Shown: positions 1-12,274, counted from the first letter of the stretch. The stretch is 64,000 nt of DNA from Stereum hirsutum FP-91666 SS1 (GCF_000264905.1 NW_006763147.1:408272-472271); one strand, 5' to 3'. Numbers and translations are program-made. Notes: a model not told the origin generated them from the letters alone.

Positions 1-3000
1 TAATCGACAAATTAACGCTCCTCGTCTCACTCGTCGCATCGAAATGGCCCCTCCAAATCACGATATTCTCACAGCTATCAGATCACCTCTTCATCAACCA
101 CCTTCTCCTTTCCTCGTCCACAGAAAGAAGACCACTCACAACCCATAATCACACCCATAAAGCACCCTCCCGTCCCACTCCCCATCCGTATACCGCATCC
201 CCCACGGAATATTCGTCTGCGTCTTATTCGCCTCCACCCACATCTCATCGTTATACTTCTCGCCGAGCATCACCTCCGGCAGGCTATCCATATACATCCA
301 GTTCTCCAGCACCGGGGGCTCGATCCCGCCCAGACCCGTACCCATACCATTACCAGCAGTGTCGGCCCTCAGATTCCTCATGTTCAAGGACCCAACGAAC
401 CCACCCCTCTCCGCGCTTGTCACCTCCATTCTCTTCCCATCCATCATATCAACCCCGTTCTCCATATCCGTGTTCCTCAAACTCTCAACCTCCATCCCAT
501 TCCACCGAACCCCCCTCACACCCCTCGGCCCCACAACCCCCAACATAACGCCCTCCTTCAAATCACCTCTCAACTCAAGTATACCCTCCGGCGTGAGCGT
601 CGCGTTGCGGACTAGGTACGGGCCTGAGACGAGAATGGTGCTATTCGTTCCTAGGCCCCAGAAGTGCGGGAAGGCGGTAGTGGACGTGGTTCCAGTGGCG
701 TCCTTCAAGTTGGACGAGTGAGAATGAGAGCGAGAGTCAGAGTCAGAGTGGGAAGAGGCGTCGGCGGGAATAACAGGCGCCCAAAACGTCGCCGCCGTGC
801 TTTTATCGGCATACATCACCAACTGCTCCTCCGAATCGAAAACAGTGACCATGCCTCGAATGCCAGGCATAAACGCCACCGTCGTCAACTTCCCTGCTCC
901 TCTCCCATTGCCATTGACATCTCTCTCCACCACCACTTCGTCGAAACCCTCCACGCCGTCTCTATACACCACCCTACCCTCTCTCGACCTCAAGTTCTGG
1001 TCCAGGTCGCCCGTGCCTTTAAACCACAGCGCGATCTCGCTCCCACCCGCGCCATCCGCATCCGCGTCTCCTTCTACAGCATCCCCATAAACCAACAACA
1101 CGTCCCTCCCCCCAATCACACCCGCGAACATCACCTCCGCCGTCGAATATAGGACTTTGGAGGACGCGCCGAAGGTGTAGTCTGTCACGATCACTTTTGA
1201 TTGGCGGCCGGCGAGGGAGATGGAGGGGAGGATTTGGGGGATGGTTAGCGTAAGGGGTTGGAGGGAGGTGGAGTAGGGTTGGAGGGAGGAGGAGAGAGAG
1301 ATGGGGTCGATTTCGAGTGTGAATTGTGTTAGTGAACTGGAGGAAAGATCGTCAATCAGCACCTCAGTTCGTTCCTCTTTATTCTGAGGACAGAAAAAAA
1401 CCAAAAAAAAAAAGATGTGGGGGGTAGAATCAAACAACGCACGTATCCGACGAATTCGCCTGCCTCGCGATCCAGAACCCAGCCCCACTCCCCGGATTCC
1501 TCAATTTCACAACAAACGCCCCTCCCTCCCCCTTCTCTTCCCCATTGCCCTTCTCTCTTTTCCACCCCTTCCCAGCTTCCTCCTTCCTTCCCCTCTCTTC
1601 CTTATCGCTTAAGACACCAACCCTAACAACCCCACTCCCCACACTCGAATTCCCCAGCACATCCGTCTTATAAAACTCGGGGGAACTCCTCAGGAAGAGA
1701 CCCTGCAGTTTCAGCTCGTCGTACTTGGGTGTGAGCTCGCGGTTCTCTTTTATGGCGGAGCCGTAGTCGTAGGAGGCTTGTGTGAGTGAGTGAGTGAGTG
1801 GATGCGTGAGTGAGTGGATGCGTGAGTGAGTGGATGGCGGGAGGAACGGGAGGAATGGGGAGGGGAGAGGGGGAAGGATGGATCGTCAGTGTTAGTGTCG
1901 GCGCCGGTGAGAGTCCGTTATGAGGAGGAGGAAGAGGAAGGTGGATCGGGAGTGCGGGATGGGGTGGGATGGGACGGGATGGGATAGGGTGGGAAGCGAG
2001 GCTGAACTGGGGAGAAAGAAGGTAACGGCGACGTACTGTAGACACCAGGGAACGGGATCGCGCCCCACGAAGTACCACTAACGAAACCCAAACCCAAACA
2101 GACACTCATCAGTACACATATCTAACCAAAACCCCAATTCAAAGAACAGAGAAACAAGGTGGCTATGTGGCTACTCTTTTGACACGCGCACGCTCAATTT
2201 TGAAACCCTCCCTATACAACAAAAAAACCAGTACAGCGACTTCTCCGTGTTTGTCCTGCCAAATAGCTCGGCATCGTTCTCATTACGCGTTAGGCGTTTC
2301 CATTCTGGCCTTCTAGTCGTCGTTATACCCTCTCAGCCACGATGCCTGAATATATGCGCGCGCATGCATCTCCTCTGCCCCCTCTCCTCTCCCCAGCCAC
2401 CCCTCTCCCCTCATCCCAAAATCAGCAAACAAACAAAGAACGAAACAACCCACCCATAAACCATATAATAACTAATCATCTTCGCATTAGCCGCCCACAA
2501 TCCCTTATAAAACACGCTCTCGAACTCGGGCCCCGTCAGCTGGCGGCAGTTGTCGTAGCCCGGCGCGGAGGGACCCCAGGCGTCGAAGGCGCCTGCTTGG
2601 AACTGTTGGTGTTGGGTTGGGGAGGAGGAGGGGTGAGTGTTGGGTCGTTTGGCGGCGGCGGCGGCGGGGAAGGGGAGGACGTGTGATTGATTGGAAGTGG
2701 GTGGTGGGTGATTAGGTGATGATGCGTGGTGGGGGAGTAGAAGAGTCGGTAGTCAAGAGTAGTCGAGGGCAGATGTTCGCCGTTCGACGTTCGACGTTCG
2801 ATGTCGCAGGTGGATAGCAAATGTTCGAAGACGCCGGAGTGCGAGATCGGGTACGGGATTCATCAGCGTCGAGCCGTCAGTATGTTGAAGGTTCACCAAG
2901 CAACGAACGTCCGGCGATGGCGAGAAAAGAGGCGCGTATATCCAGGTCAGGTAGACGCCACCGCCACCCGCCATCCACCAAATCCCCAAATCATCATCAT

Positions 3001-5227
3001 AAAAATCCAAACAAACGACTGATCAGCGAACGTCTCCTCTCCGCTCCCTCCTCATCCCCATCCCGATCAAATTTGCGAAAGAAGAGAAACCCACCTCAGG
3101 CAAATAAAACGGCTGATCCGGGTTCGTATCCATATGATAGTCGTGATAATTCTCCGTGACCGGGTTCCAGATATCGGGATGGGAACAGTCGAAGCGTTGT
3201 GGGTAGGCGTCGAGGCTGGGGATAAAATTGGGGTGTTAGTGGTGGACGGAGAGCAGGGGGATTAGCAGATAAGACGAGAGGATAGGACAGGAGATGGCAT
3301 GGCATGGCATGGAAGGGCGAGGGGTAGAGCAGTGGGTGTGCGGGTAGATGTGTGCATAGGTTGGGAGGAAGGACGGGGCGGGAAGAGAGGAGGTGGAGGA
3401 TGGAGAATGGACGAGGCATGGGTAAGCGAGTGGATGTGAGTGGAGTATACCGTTTGTAGATAGTTGTGGCGGGAGAGTGGATGCATGGAGTGAGAGCTGG
3501 AGAGGAAGGGAGGGGACGCGACGCGAAGGGAGGAATGGTGGGGGGGGGGGGATAGAGAGGGGTTGTGGTGGATGTCGTGTATGCATAGATTGGGAGTTGG
3601 GAGTTGGATAGAAAGGGGCGGGGGCGCGAAGGGAGGCAGGGAGGCAGGGAGGTGGGGAGGTGGGGAGCCGGTGTGGCGGGACGCACGGAAGGGACGGGAA
3701 GGGACAGGAGAGGAAGGTGCGAGGTTGTGGTATAGTATACTATGCGGAGGGATGTGTGCGAATGAACGAAAACCACGAAGCGGCCATATACAGGAAAGGA
3801 GATCAAAACGTAACACGAGCTTACCCATAAATATCCACCGATCCCTACCCAACCCAACACCAGAGCACAAAGAGCAATATCAGTGACCTTTCATGAATCG
3901 GCGTGATGGTACGTGCACCCACCGTCCCATTAACGAAATTCTTCCCCTGGTTCGGGTCGTTATACGTCAGGGGTACTGTCCAATGTACACCGAGGTATCA
4001 GTACGAGCACGCTCTCGAAACATCAATACATCACGAGTGGAGTGGACATGGGATGGACGTACCGACGATGCCGGATTCCTTGATGAGGTCCTCGACCGCC
4101 TGGAAGTACTCCCTATTCCCGTACCCGTCTTCGTCGTACTCATTGTCTATTCCATGCATGTGGCGTGGTGGTCAGCTACGCCACACATCCCCTCATCCAC
4201 TCAACACCTAGCACTCACCAATCTGAACAGCTACAACGGACCAATCAACCCATTTCATCAGCTCCCATCCCCTCCCTCCCAAAAAGAACTGGACACACGC
4301 ACCAATAATCGGTCCCCCCTCCGTAACCTGCCACCCCCTACTCTCCCTCATAACCTCCCCCACATACTCCCTCCAACTCCCCATCCACTCGCTCCCATTC
4401 CCTCTCAACCTTCCCTCCTCCCCACCACCCACCTCGCTCGTCGCCCAATGCGCGATCCCGCCCGCGCTAGTCTCCGCATTGATATATGGACCCGGACGGA
4501 GGACGACCCAGAGGCCGGCGTCGAGGCAGGCTTGGTAGAAGGGTGCGAGGGCGCGGAAGGATTCGAAGTCGATTGGCGACGTGGGGGAAGGTTGGAGGAG
4601 GCCCCAGTGGGTGTAGAGCGAGACGGAGTTGAGACCTGCTGATGTGAATTTTTGGAGGATGTCGGGCCAGAGGGAGGGGACGGGGAGGCGGAAGGTGTGG
4701 AATTCGCCGGAGCTGGGTGGGTTGGAAACGAAGTCAGGCTAGGCTTATGAGGGTTTTGGTTTTGTGGATACTCACTGCAAGAATATTCTCTGTCCTCTCA
4801 CGAACAAACTATACCCATCCCACCCGACCTCGTCCGTCAGATTATTCGTCTTGAACGACACCTTCACCTCCTCCTGCACCTTCACCTCCCCCTCCACGTG
4901 CCCCTGCAGTGAATCCCAATACTCAATCGCGCCTTGTGTCTCCATCGTGCCAGTGCTCGAAATGTCCTGGTTGTTTTGGTGCCCGTATCGAAGAGGGAAT
5001 AATACGACCCATAAGAGCGCCAACAAACCAGAAAGGACGAAGAGGAGGACATGATGTTTTCTCCCCCACAAGGTCTCAGCTCTCGATTGAGTCGTTATCG
5101 CCTCTCCATAATCGCTCGATAACTTCTCGTCGCGTTCATGAGCAAAGGGTAAGCCAAAGCCCTTCGAGTTGACCGTGTCAGGCCCAGTATGGGGATAGGG
5201 GCTTCCGCCAGACGGAGGCAGATTCAT
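1..5227 (-). CDS. GH35 beta-galactosidase, membrane-anchored, partial (3' end beyond window)
   Basis: Glycoside hydrolase family 35 enzymes remove terminal beta-galactose from oligo- and polysaccharides. The first exon (5227-4772) encodes about 90 polar residues, then a hydrophobic stretch (LLFVLSGLLALLWVVLF) and the start of the catalytic barrel. The protein therefore looks like a type II membrane protein, not a secreted one. Catalytic landmarks are GPYINAET, the acid/base region VQIDNEY, and a nucleophile exon split as YLPE|FQAGAFDAWG. The later beta-galactosidase domains follow, to VLYGCDYGL, then an exon (about 43-1) that leaves the window. Nearly every exon aligns with the GH35 gene at 27814-32149. 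Four introns are far longer than in that paralog: 3216-3824, 2603-3094, 2078-2453 and 1777-2036. The coding part also has low-complexity inserts, Lys/Glu/Gly-rich near 1530-1635 and Ser/His/Asp-rich near 715-760. The family call is sure; expression and localisation are inference. Confidence 0.9.
1777..2036 (-). repeat. Intron with gtgagtgagtggatgc tandem repeats
   Basis: This intron of the first GH35 gene holds several copies of a gtgagtgagtggatgc-like unit at about 1782-1835. G-rich repeats such as gggatgggatg lie near 1950-2000. The equivalent intron in the paralog at about 29472 is only 57 nt. Confidence 0.7.
3216..3824 (-). repeat. 609-nt low-complexity intron of GH35 gene
   Basis: The interval lies between exon ends reading VDIYG and LDAYPQRFDC. 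It contains catgg repeats near 3293-3311, a G12 run near 3540 and gggaggcaggga units near 3630-3665. The plus strand is strongly purine-rich, so the transcript is C/T-rich. Proline- and serine-rich ORFs on the minus strand here are a by-product of this composition, not genes. Confidence 0.7.
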
Positions 5228-6728
5228 CCTCCCACTACCGGTCGTTGAGAGTTAATGCGCACAGGCCTGAGAGCGATATTGATGCGCTACAAGTTTATCG
5301 ACTGGGGAGAGGTGCAGGTCAACGACCACGAATGGGTCGCGGGTATTGCAGTTGGGGTGAGCGAGTTGACGTTTGGTTGTACGTACAAATCCTGATTATG
5401 ACTGGAACATAAAACGAGCGGCGGTCCGGATGGCACCTCGCTCATTTCTTAGATCCTTCCACCTCCCCTTGCTTGTCTTACCCAGAGAAAGATAAACCTA
5501 CAATGAGTGATTGCGATAGAGGATATCGAGAAACAGGTGTGTTCAGGAACAGCGCCGGCACTTATAATATTCCAATCAGCGTATATACGTATCGACATGC
5601 GTGGATAAGTACAGTAATTCGTGTTAGAGAAATGAGGATACTGTGTAGCTACGATGTGAGGACACCAACGTACTGGAGGGATGATGGGACAGGACGAGTA
5701 GGTGGGGGAAGCGGAGGGATGGGCGTTGAACACAACGGGAGAGGGTGAACGAAGATGCAGAAATCGTGCTCGGGCTCGCTCCTGGAAGTAAATAGCCCGT
5801 GACAGAACATATGAACGAACCCTTACTGCAGATCCTCATCCTCATCCTCATCCCATACATATCGACGTCAACGAATTCCTTGCCAATGCCATCTGCCTCA
5901 AGTACAACACTGAGCGCTGAGCACACATACGAGCACACATCCAATCCAGAACCAACGCACGAATCTGAACAATTCAAAATCCGTCATCGTCAGTAAACCC
6001 GTCCAACGCCTCGCACGGAATGATGGGAAGGAAGAGGAAAAGTCTCAGAAAAAGTGTTCGTCACTCCCCGGGTCTCACGCCAGGGTCGTACTCATTATAA
6101 ATCAGAATTTTCGGAATCATCGACAAGTAAGGCTTCGGGATTGAAGCGGTAGAAAAAGCAAGGCATAGAAGAGGGGAGGAGATGCTCACCGGTCGGGAAG
6201 AACTCTTTCAAATGCGGAGAGGAAGGACGAAGCTCCTCGGGTGTTCATGAACGTGAACGAAAGGAACGATGTGGACGAGAGTACATGAGTATCAACGTCG
6301 CATGGCTAGAATACTCAGCGCCGACGAGGACGAGGGACAGAAAAGAAACAGGGAGAGGACGACGAAGAGGACAGAGGAGAGGACAAGCGACAGAACTTTT
6401 TTTTTCCTTTTGTCGGTTGGCTCGCTCTCCACGTGGCTGCCACGCTGCGGACCTTTTCTGTGGCACCGTTCACTGCATGCGTTGTGGCCCAACTCCCATC
6501 GCACCGATTGTCCTTCGCACAGACATCATACGAAGCGGTTATTCAATTGCACATGAATCATGTCACGTCGTACAAATCATACTCCTAGCTCATAAAACAC
6601 ATACATGTATCCACGTAAACTTATTCCATACCCCCATGCACCTTACTATTCCCAGCTCAAGCTTGGCACAAGCCCATCCGAACTCGAACTTGAGCTTGAT
6701 CAAAGGGCCATACCGTGACTGTACCAGC
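5228..6728. other. Intergenic region with no gene seen
   Basis: This is the 5' flank of the membrane-anchored GH35 gene and the 3' flank of the EthD gene that ends at 6729. The short open frames here lack homology I recognise and lack coherent splice structure. Confidence 0.5.
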
Positions 6729-7406
6729 TTACGCAGCAGTCTTCTTCGCCAACTCGGCGCCGGTCTCGATTTTGCCCAAGGGCAAGAGGACAGACTTGGA
6801 CCTCTCGAGGAAGCGGGCTTCGTCTGGGCGGATGATCTGTCACACCACGAAAAAAGTCAGCATCCTCTCCTCTTAACAAAAATAATATAGTACGTAGCAT
6901 GGAGCATGGAGCATGAATGGATACAGACAAAGGGAGATGGGAAGTTAAAATCACGTAGGAGCCTGAAAAACACACCTTCGCGAACTCCTCGTTCGTGAAC
7001 ACAGCCTTCAGATCTTCCATCGACTCCGCCTCGAACTCGGCGATGCCGTCACATTCGGAGACGGCGGCGAGGGCGGAGAGGGCGGGGACGATGGAGGTGT
7101 CTTTGTGGTGCTGTTTTTGTTGTTGTTGATGGTGAGTAGTGGTTAGACAAAGGGAAGATAGGATAGGGGCTTACCTGCGTGTATTTGACCTTGCCGTCTT
7201 TGAATCCAGGAGCGTTCGCTACGAGGATACCGTGGTTCGACCTATGCACAATATCATAATATCACGATGAGAATTCATACGATACCAATCAACCCCAGAA
7301 TAATAAGATCAAAGTACAAGAAAAGAGACACTCACCACATACGGTCAAACTCCTCCCACGAAATCGTAGGCAGACGGTAGACAAAGCCGATGAAGCGGAC
7401 GCCCAT
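6729..7406 (-). CDS. EthD-domain protein, copy 1
   Basis: EthD proteins form small dimeric alpha+beta-barrel folds. The namesake comes from a bacterial ether-degradation operon, but the role of the fungal members is mostly unknown. The protein starts MGVRFIGFVYRLP and continues ISWEEFDRMW, then NHGILVANAPGFKDGKVKYTQ, HKDTSIVPALSALAAV, CDGIAEFEAESMEDLKAVF and EEFAK. It ends IIRPDEARFLERSK...TAA. Introns interrupt it after the DRMW, KYTQ and EEFAK segments. This is the usual pattern of an N-terminal strand, a central CDGIAEF motif and a terminal DEARF segment, at about 125 residues. A TATA-like site lies about 110 bp upstream. The nearest relative in the window is the gene at 8748-9555 on the same strand, so this is a tandem duplication. 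The family call is good; no substrate can be inferred. Confidence 0.8.
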
Positions 7407-7516
7407 GTTGTTTGTTGGAAGATATAGAAGAGTAAGAGTAGAAAGTTGTTGTGAGGTGTGAGTGAGGAGAGAAGAAGAGTGTTTGTTGGGCTTTGAGTTC
7501 AATGTCCGAGCAGGGA

Positions 7517-7522
7517 TATATA
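7517..7522 (-). promoter_or_regulatory. TATA-like box of EthD copy 1
   Basis: TATATA on the minus strand, about 111 bp upstream of the ATG at 7406. Equivalent sites precede the two other EthD genes. Confidence 0.45.
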
Positions 7523-8747
7523 CCTCGAGCACAGAGCTATGTACACAGTCACTAATAAATGTTCATATACAATATCCAACCTAACCGCAAACTTGAACGG
7601 TGACTAACGCTAATGAATCCTACTTACTCCCCATGGGTCGAGTCGAACAAACGACGACTGTAATCCGAGCGACCCGAGCGCCACAAATGCGTGGGCTTAC
7701 TTACACTTCAAGTTGCCAGCAACGCATCCTCCCAAAGCAGACTTCATGTTGCTTGGCAGAGACAGAGGCAGAGTCAGAGCGTCATCCGGGACTTTCTCAG
7801 ATGCTTAGGACCTGCACTGCTTTCATAGCACGCCGCCCATCGTATCTCGTGAGCTCGTTTCTTACCTCATGCTATCATATGTATGCGAGACCGGGCGGTC
7901 TAGCGGTGCCCATCTTAGACTAGAATGCAGAAAGTCAACGCACCTGTTTCTGAATCCCGTTTCGTTCCCAGCGTGGAGATTGTCGCGCCTTCAAGGATCA
8001 TGATCATCTGTAATTGCATAAGTCAGGCAAGTAAGTAGGAGGCAGTGGCGCGGAGTTCGCACCTCATTCTGATTATCCCAGCCAAATGGTTTTATTTCGT
8101 GAGCGGAATTTTCGGGACACTATTAGTCGGTCGGCGCCGTGGTTGCTGCGTAGTGCGAGGAGACAGGACGCTCGACCTTACGCCCAAGTACATAGCGTCG
8201 ACTTGTTTTTGCTCCATCTAGAATGATTGGCAACGGTGGATGCTTAGGTCCGTCGTAACATCTTCAATGCTCTGCAGTGCCAGTTGATGTATGTAGTCGC
8301 CCTGGGACGGATATTCGGGTGCGTGATGTGTGGATCATGATGCGTGATGAGTGATTGAGGATACGCACTGCTAACTCGGAGGATTCACGATCAGGATTCA
8401 CCCGTCAACGGAGTACTGCAGCCGTAGGGGCCGTGTTTGTCCTTGGAGGTATTTTATGGTGTTGATGATTAGGATGTTCGGGACTGAGCTGGGCGTAGTC
8501 AGTAGAATAAACGGATGAAACGCAGTTTGAATCTGTTTCCTCAACAACCTCCTATCCACGCAGGCGCTACGTCGTATTCAATGTGGCACCCCCGGTGGCC
8601 CAGTCCCTCTTTGCGCACCTCGCACGGCTCCTTCACTTTGCACAACCCAGGGCGCTGATTCGAGAGTTCAAACATGGCTTCAAATTCGTACAATCTCTCT
8701 TATACATGACAAATTTCGAAGTGCGAGTACGCAGAACCAATCCAGCT
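7523..8747. other. Intergenic region between tandem EthD genes
   Basis: No coherent gene is seen. The 320-base open frame at 7600-7923 has no recognisable domain. I checked a tRNA-like string near 7630-7690 and rejected it. Confidence 0.5.
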
Positions 8748-9555
8748 CTATGCCGCGGGCGCCAGAGGCATAACTATCGATTTTGTCCTGTCGAGGAAAC
8801 GGCCTTCGTCTGGGTAGATGGTCTGAAGAAGGGTCGATAACAGCTCGTGTCAGCGCCTTCTCATGTTCAAATGCGGTATCCTTGCGAAACTTGGGGACAG
8901 AAAAGAGGTGTGGCATGGCGCGAGGTGAAGAACGGAGAATGAACATGTCGAGGAAGAATCTCAGGACAACAAAAATATAGTGGCCAAATCGAATTGCAAG
9001 TAGACGAAAGGAAGAATCGACAGGAAATTGCAATGACGCAGAACCGAGCAACGATGTAACGCACCTTGGCGAACTCCTCCGTCGAGAACACAGCCATGAC
9101 ATCCTCCATGGTCTCAGCCTCGAACTCCGCCATACCGTCACAGTCTGAAATCATGGCGAGGGGCTGGAGAGACGGGATCAGGGCGGGGTTTTTGTGGTAC
9201 TGCCGGTTTCGAGTTCGGTTTCGTTAAATGAGTAAAGGCGTACGCAGTGACGGGATTTGAGCGATAGGGGAGGGGTCGACAGAAATATGAAAAGCAAGTG
9301 GGAATTTTAGGCTGCTGATCCCGCAGGATGAGAATGGACAAGGGCCTCGTACCTGTACATATTTGACCTTCCCGTCTTTAATCCCCGGGAGTTTCGAAAG
9401 CATGACGCCATGGTTCGTCCTGCACCATTCGACAGCGTCACGTCACTACAAGTCCACCACATAGCGGTAACACTGTCTACGCACCACATCTGGTCAAACT
9501 CCTCCCAGGAAATAGTTGGCAGGCGATACAAGAAACCAATGAAACGGACGGGCAT
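8748..9555 (-). CDS. EthD-domain protein, copy 2
   Basis: This is a tandem paralog of the gene at 6729-7406. It starts MPVRFIGFLYRLPTISWEEF, nearly identical to copy 1. It continues with NHGVMLSKLPGIKDGKVKYVQ, HKNPALIPSLQPLAM, CDGMAEFEAETMEDVMAVF and EEFAK. The last exon reads TIYPDEGRFLDRTKSIVMPL and closes APAA-stop at 8748. Introns fall at the same places as in copy 1. The second copy is shorter at the C terminus by about 12 residues. A TATA-like site lies about 122 bp upstream. All exons stay open, so the copy looks intact. The function is unknown beyond the fold family. Confidence 0.8.
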
Positions 9556-9676
9556 GGTTGGAGTTTGGATACTGGACTTGGGATAGCGAGTCTTGCTGGG
9601 CTGATCGGAAAGTACAAGTGGGGAATGAAGTGCTATTGACGTGACGTCGGCAAGCCTTGAGAGAAAGAACGAAGTG

Positions 9677-9683
9677 TTATATA
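9677..9683 (-). promoter_or_regulatory. TATA-like box of EthD copy 2
   Basis: TATATAA on the minus strand, about 122 bp upstream of the start at 9555. Confidence 0.45.
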
Positions 9684-10608
9684 CCTACCCGTAATTATCA
9701 AGAAATACGCGTAGATATCTACGCAGCGTTCCGAGGACAACGGATCGCTCGTGTGGGTCAACCTGAAGACGCGTACTCCACACAAAGAGCAAGCGCTACG
9801 TTGACCAGCGAGAAAGAGTAGGAAGGAGAAACAATACGTGAAGGCTGTGGGATGATGTCGCTGTGGCACGGTTTGGAAAGTGCCCAGCGGACGTTGATGC
9901 GCGAAGACAGGAGTGCGTGCGGCATGCGCACGCTCCGACTCATGATCAAGAAGCTGCTCCAGAAGCGCAAGAGGGTGTCTTCAATCCCTACAACAGCGTC
10001 TGTTCTATCCATGGAGGTAGTGGTGAAGATGGCCAGGCGAACTCTGCCTGCTGCAACACGCCAGCGTCACGCTGTGGACTAACGACACTGATGCCCTCAA
10101 CGTCAACTCTCCGATGTCACTTGGTGCGCGTCAGTATCATGAAAAGTGAGAAAAATGTGCCCTGGGTATGACTTTTGAAAGCTAAGGTGAGCAATGCGTG
10201 ACCGTCCAGGAAGCCTTCTCAGTCTGAGGAGATGAGGAAATGGAAAGAGTAAAGCGCCACAGAAACCCAACATCGTGGTCTTCTCGCCACTTCATGGGAC
10301 TTGCCGAATTCCGAACCTCCGGCTCATCCGAAAGTCGTGCTTTGACCGTTTCCACCGAGTCCCGACTCCAACTTGCCCGAAACGGCGAACAATAAAGGAC
10401 AACCTATCTGATCAGATTACTCCTGAGCCCTCATTCCTTTTCGTTCCGTCAGAACATTTACCCTTTCTTATCTGTGGAGCTAAATCCGTCTACATTGACT
10501 AGAGTAGTAGGTTCATTTGGCAATCGTGACTAGTAGTAGCCCAATTGGACTAACCACCGACGTTTAGAGTCAACAACATATTCCTTGGAAGCTTCTTCAT
10601 CGTGTTCA
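9684..10608. other. Intergenic region, divergent promoters
   Basis: The region lies between the start of the minus-strand EthD copy 2 and the start of a plus-strand gene. Only short unsupported open frames are present. Confidence 0.5.
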
Positions 10609-11562
10609 ATGATGGTATGTACGCTCATTTCGACCTCAATGTAGCGGGAATTGCTCATCGATTTTTGCCTGGCTGTCTAGTCTTCGAAAAAGAACAAAAT
10701 CAGCTCGAAGCCCAATATCTTGGCACACGATCACAATAAACGTACGGTAAGCCTCTCATACCAGAACATCATTTTGTTTACACAAGCGGAATGCGCTGAG
10801 ACCAGGCTCACAGGCTCCTACGATCTTCGCGAGTGCTGTGGCGCTTTTCGAGGCACTTCATGAGACACTCGACGACACTACAAGTGTGTACCCAGAGCCT
10901 TTCTTATTCCATGGAGGATATCAACGTCCGTTCACGGAGCAAGAAACGCCTAAGTCTGTCTCGCGCGAATTGGCCGACAAAGTGACTGAAATCACTGGTT
11001 ATCACTACGCGTATGTCTCATTGATTCTCGCTCGCTCATTTTCCTGCTCATGTGCTGCGCTCACAATAGGGTCAAAGACAGCCTGCAGACCACCGGTGCG
11101 CGAAAAGGAGTGACGTACAAAACGCGTTTCCGGTGCAGCATAGAGGACGACCAACGCCATGTGATACGTAAATCGCCCTATATGCGTCGCAAGAAGCCTA
11201 GTCATGTCTGCCATACCAGTCTCGTCATATCCTCAATGACACAAGAGCAGACGGATGAATACTTGGTGACGATTCGGCTATCTACGCCACATCGACGTTC
11301 GGAATCAGACAGAGACCGTTCCGTTTACTCGAGTCACCCACTGATCGATACGTCGGACGTTGAGGAGAGCATCGGGGTTGTGGATGAAGGTGCATCAACG
11401 TCCGGGGAGAACAGTTCGGCCCAGTTGGAGGTGTTTGACGATGAGGGTTCTTCGACTCCTGCTCCGGATGGGTCTATGGTCGAACTGAAAGTGTCCGAGT
11501 CTGGCGAGAGCGATGCCGAGATTCCTGCTTTGTTGTACCCGGAGGATTATGCCGTGTCTTGA
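10609..11562 (+). CDS. Uncharacterised protein, paralog A (no zinc ribbon)
   Basis: The best model starts at tandem ATG codons at 10609/10612. It splices into a short basic exon (SSKKNKISSKPN), then an exon reading APTIFASAVALFEALHETL and FLFHGGYQRPF, and then the long last exon. That last exon reads YKTRFRCSIEDD, then HVCHTSLVIS and YLVTIRLS, and ends in an acidic, serine-rich tail. The same core occurs in the gene at 14986-16030, with FRC, H[MV]CHTSL and YLVTIRLS conserved. The FRC ... HxCxxxL arrangement resembles WRKY-GCM1-type zinc domains seen in fungal transposase-derived proteins; that is inference. Unlike its paralog, this copy has no Cys-rich N-terminal finger. A role in nucleic-acid binding is possible but unproven, and the first exons are less certain than the last. 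Confidence 0.5.
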
Positions 11563-12274
11563 TGTTGATGCATACGTTCGTCTTCACTTTCCTTCTCTTC
11601 CTTGCGTCAGCCCAGTATCTCAATCTGTCCCTACGCATTTGGCCCGCTGATGCTTTCGTCCATTCCTCTGCCATGATGTCCAAAATTTGCATGCATTATC
11701 CATTACCTGCCACGACACGGACCTCTCAACGAGTGCTCATTCATGTGGCGCACCATTCATTTATACCGTTCTTGAGAATAATTAGGCCACTATCGTCGCA
11801 ACGATATCATTTGCCGTAAAATCAACCTACGTCTGGAGTTACCATGCAGCATGCGTGTCGTAATTTACAGTCAAGAGGGCAGAGATCCGACTTGAAAGCT
11901 CGTCGTAACACCAGATGCGTCGATGACTATGCAGCATGATAATACTCGTCCAAATTTCGTTGTAAATACGTGCTCACATTGCAGCTAAGTATCAAGGGCA
12001 AGTTCGCGGTCCAGCGCGTGGTATTAAAAGAAGGCCAGTACACAACGAAATTCAAAATAATAGCGTACTGAAGCAGCGGCTTAAAGTACGAGGGCGGTAA
12101 TATACAAGAGCGATACACGGCTGAAAAGGCAAAGAAAACGACGACACGATCCATGTGCTGCAGGGAATAAAATAATGTATGAAGTGAAAAGTAACGTACA
12201 AGTCGCATCGAGCGTTCCACTTCTCCACACCGATCCAAATCCAGAAGATTGCAACAAACCAAAGACCTACGAAC
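11563..12274. other. Convergent intergenic region
   Basis: The region lies between two genes that point at each other and probably holds their 3' untranslated regions. No gene or structured RNA is seen. Confidence 0.5.

Noticed and set aside
3096..3870. Proline/serine-rich minus-strand reading frames of 116-254 codons
   Set aside because: They lie inside the 609-nt intron and flanking exon of the GH35 gene, and their composition follows from the strand-skewed repeats.
7630..7690. tRNA-like string on the minus strand (gttcgactcg)
   Set aside because: No matching T-stem, D-arm or anticodon stem could be folded around it.
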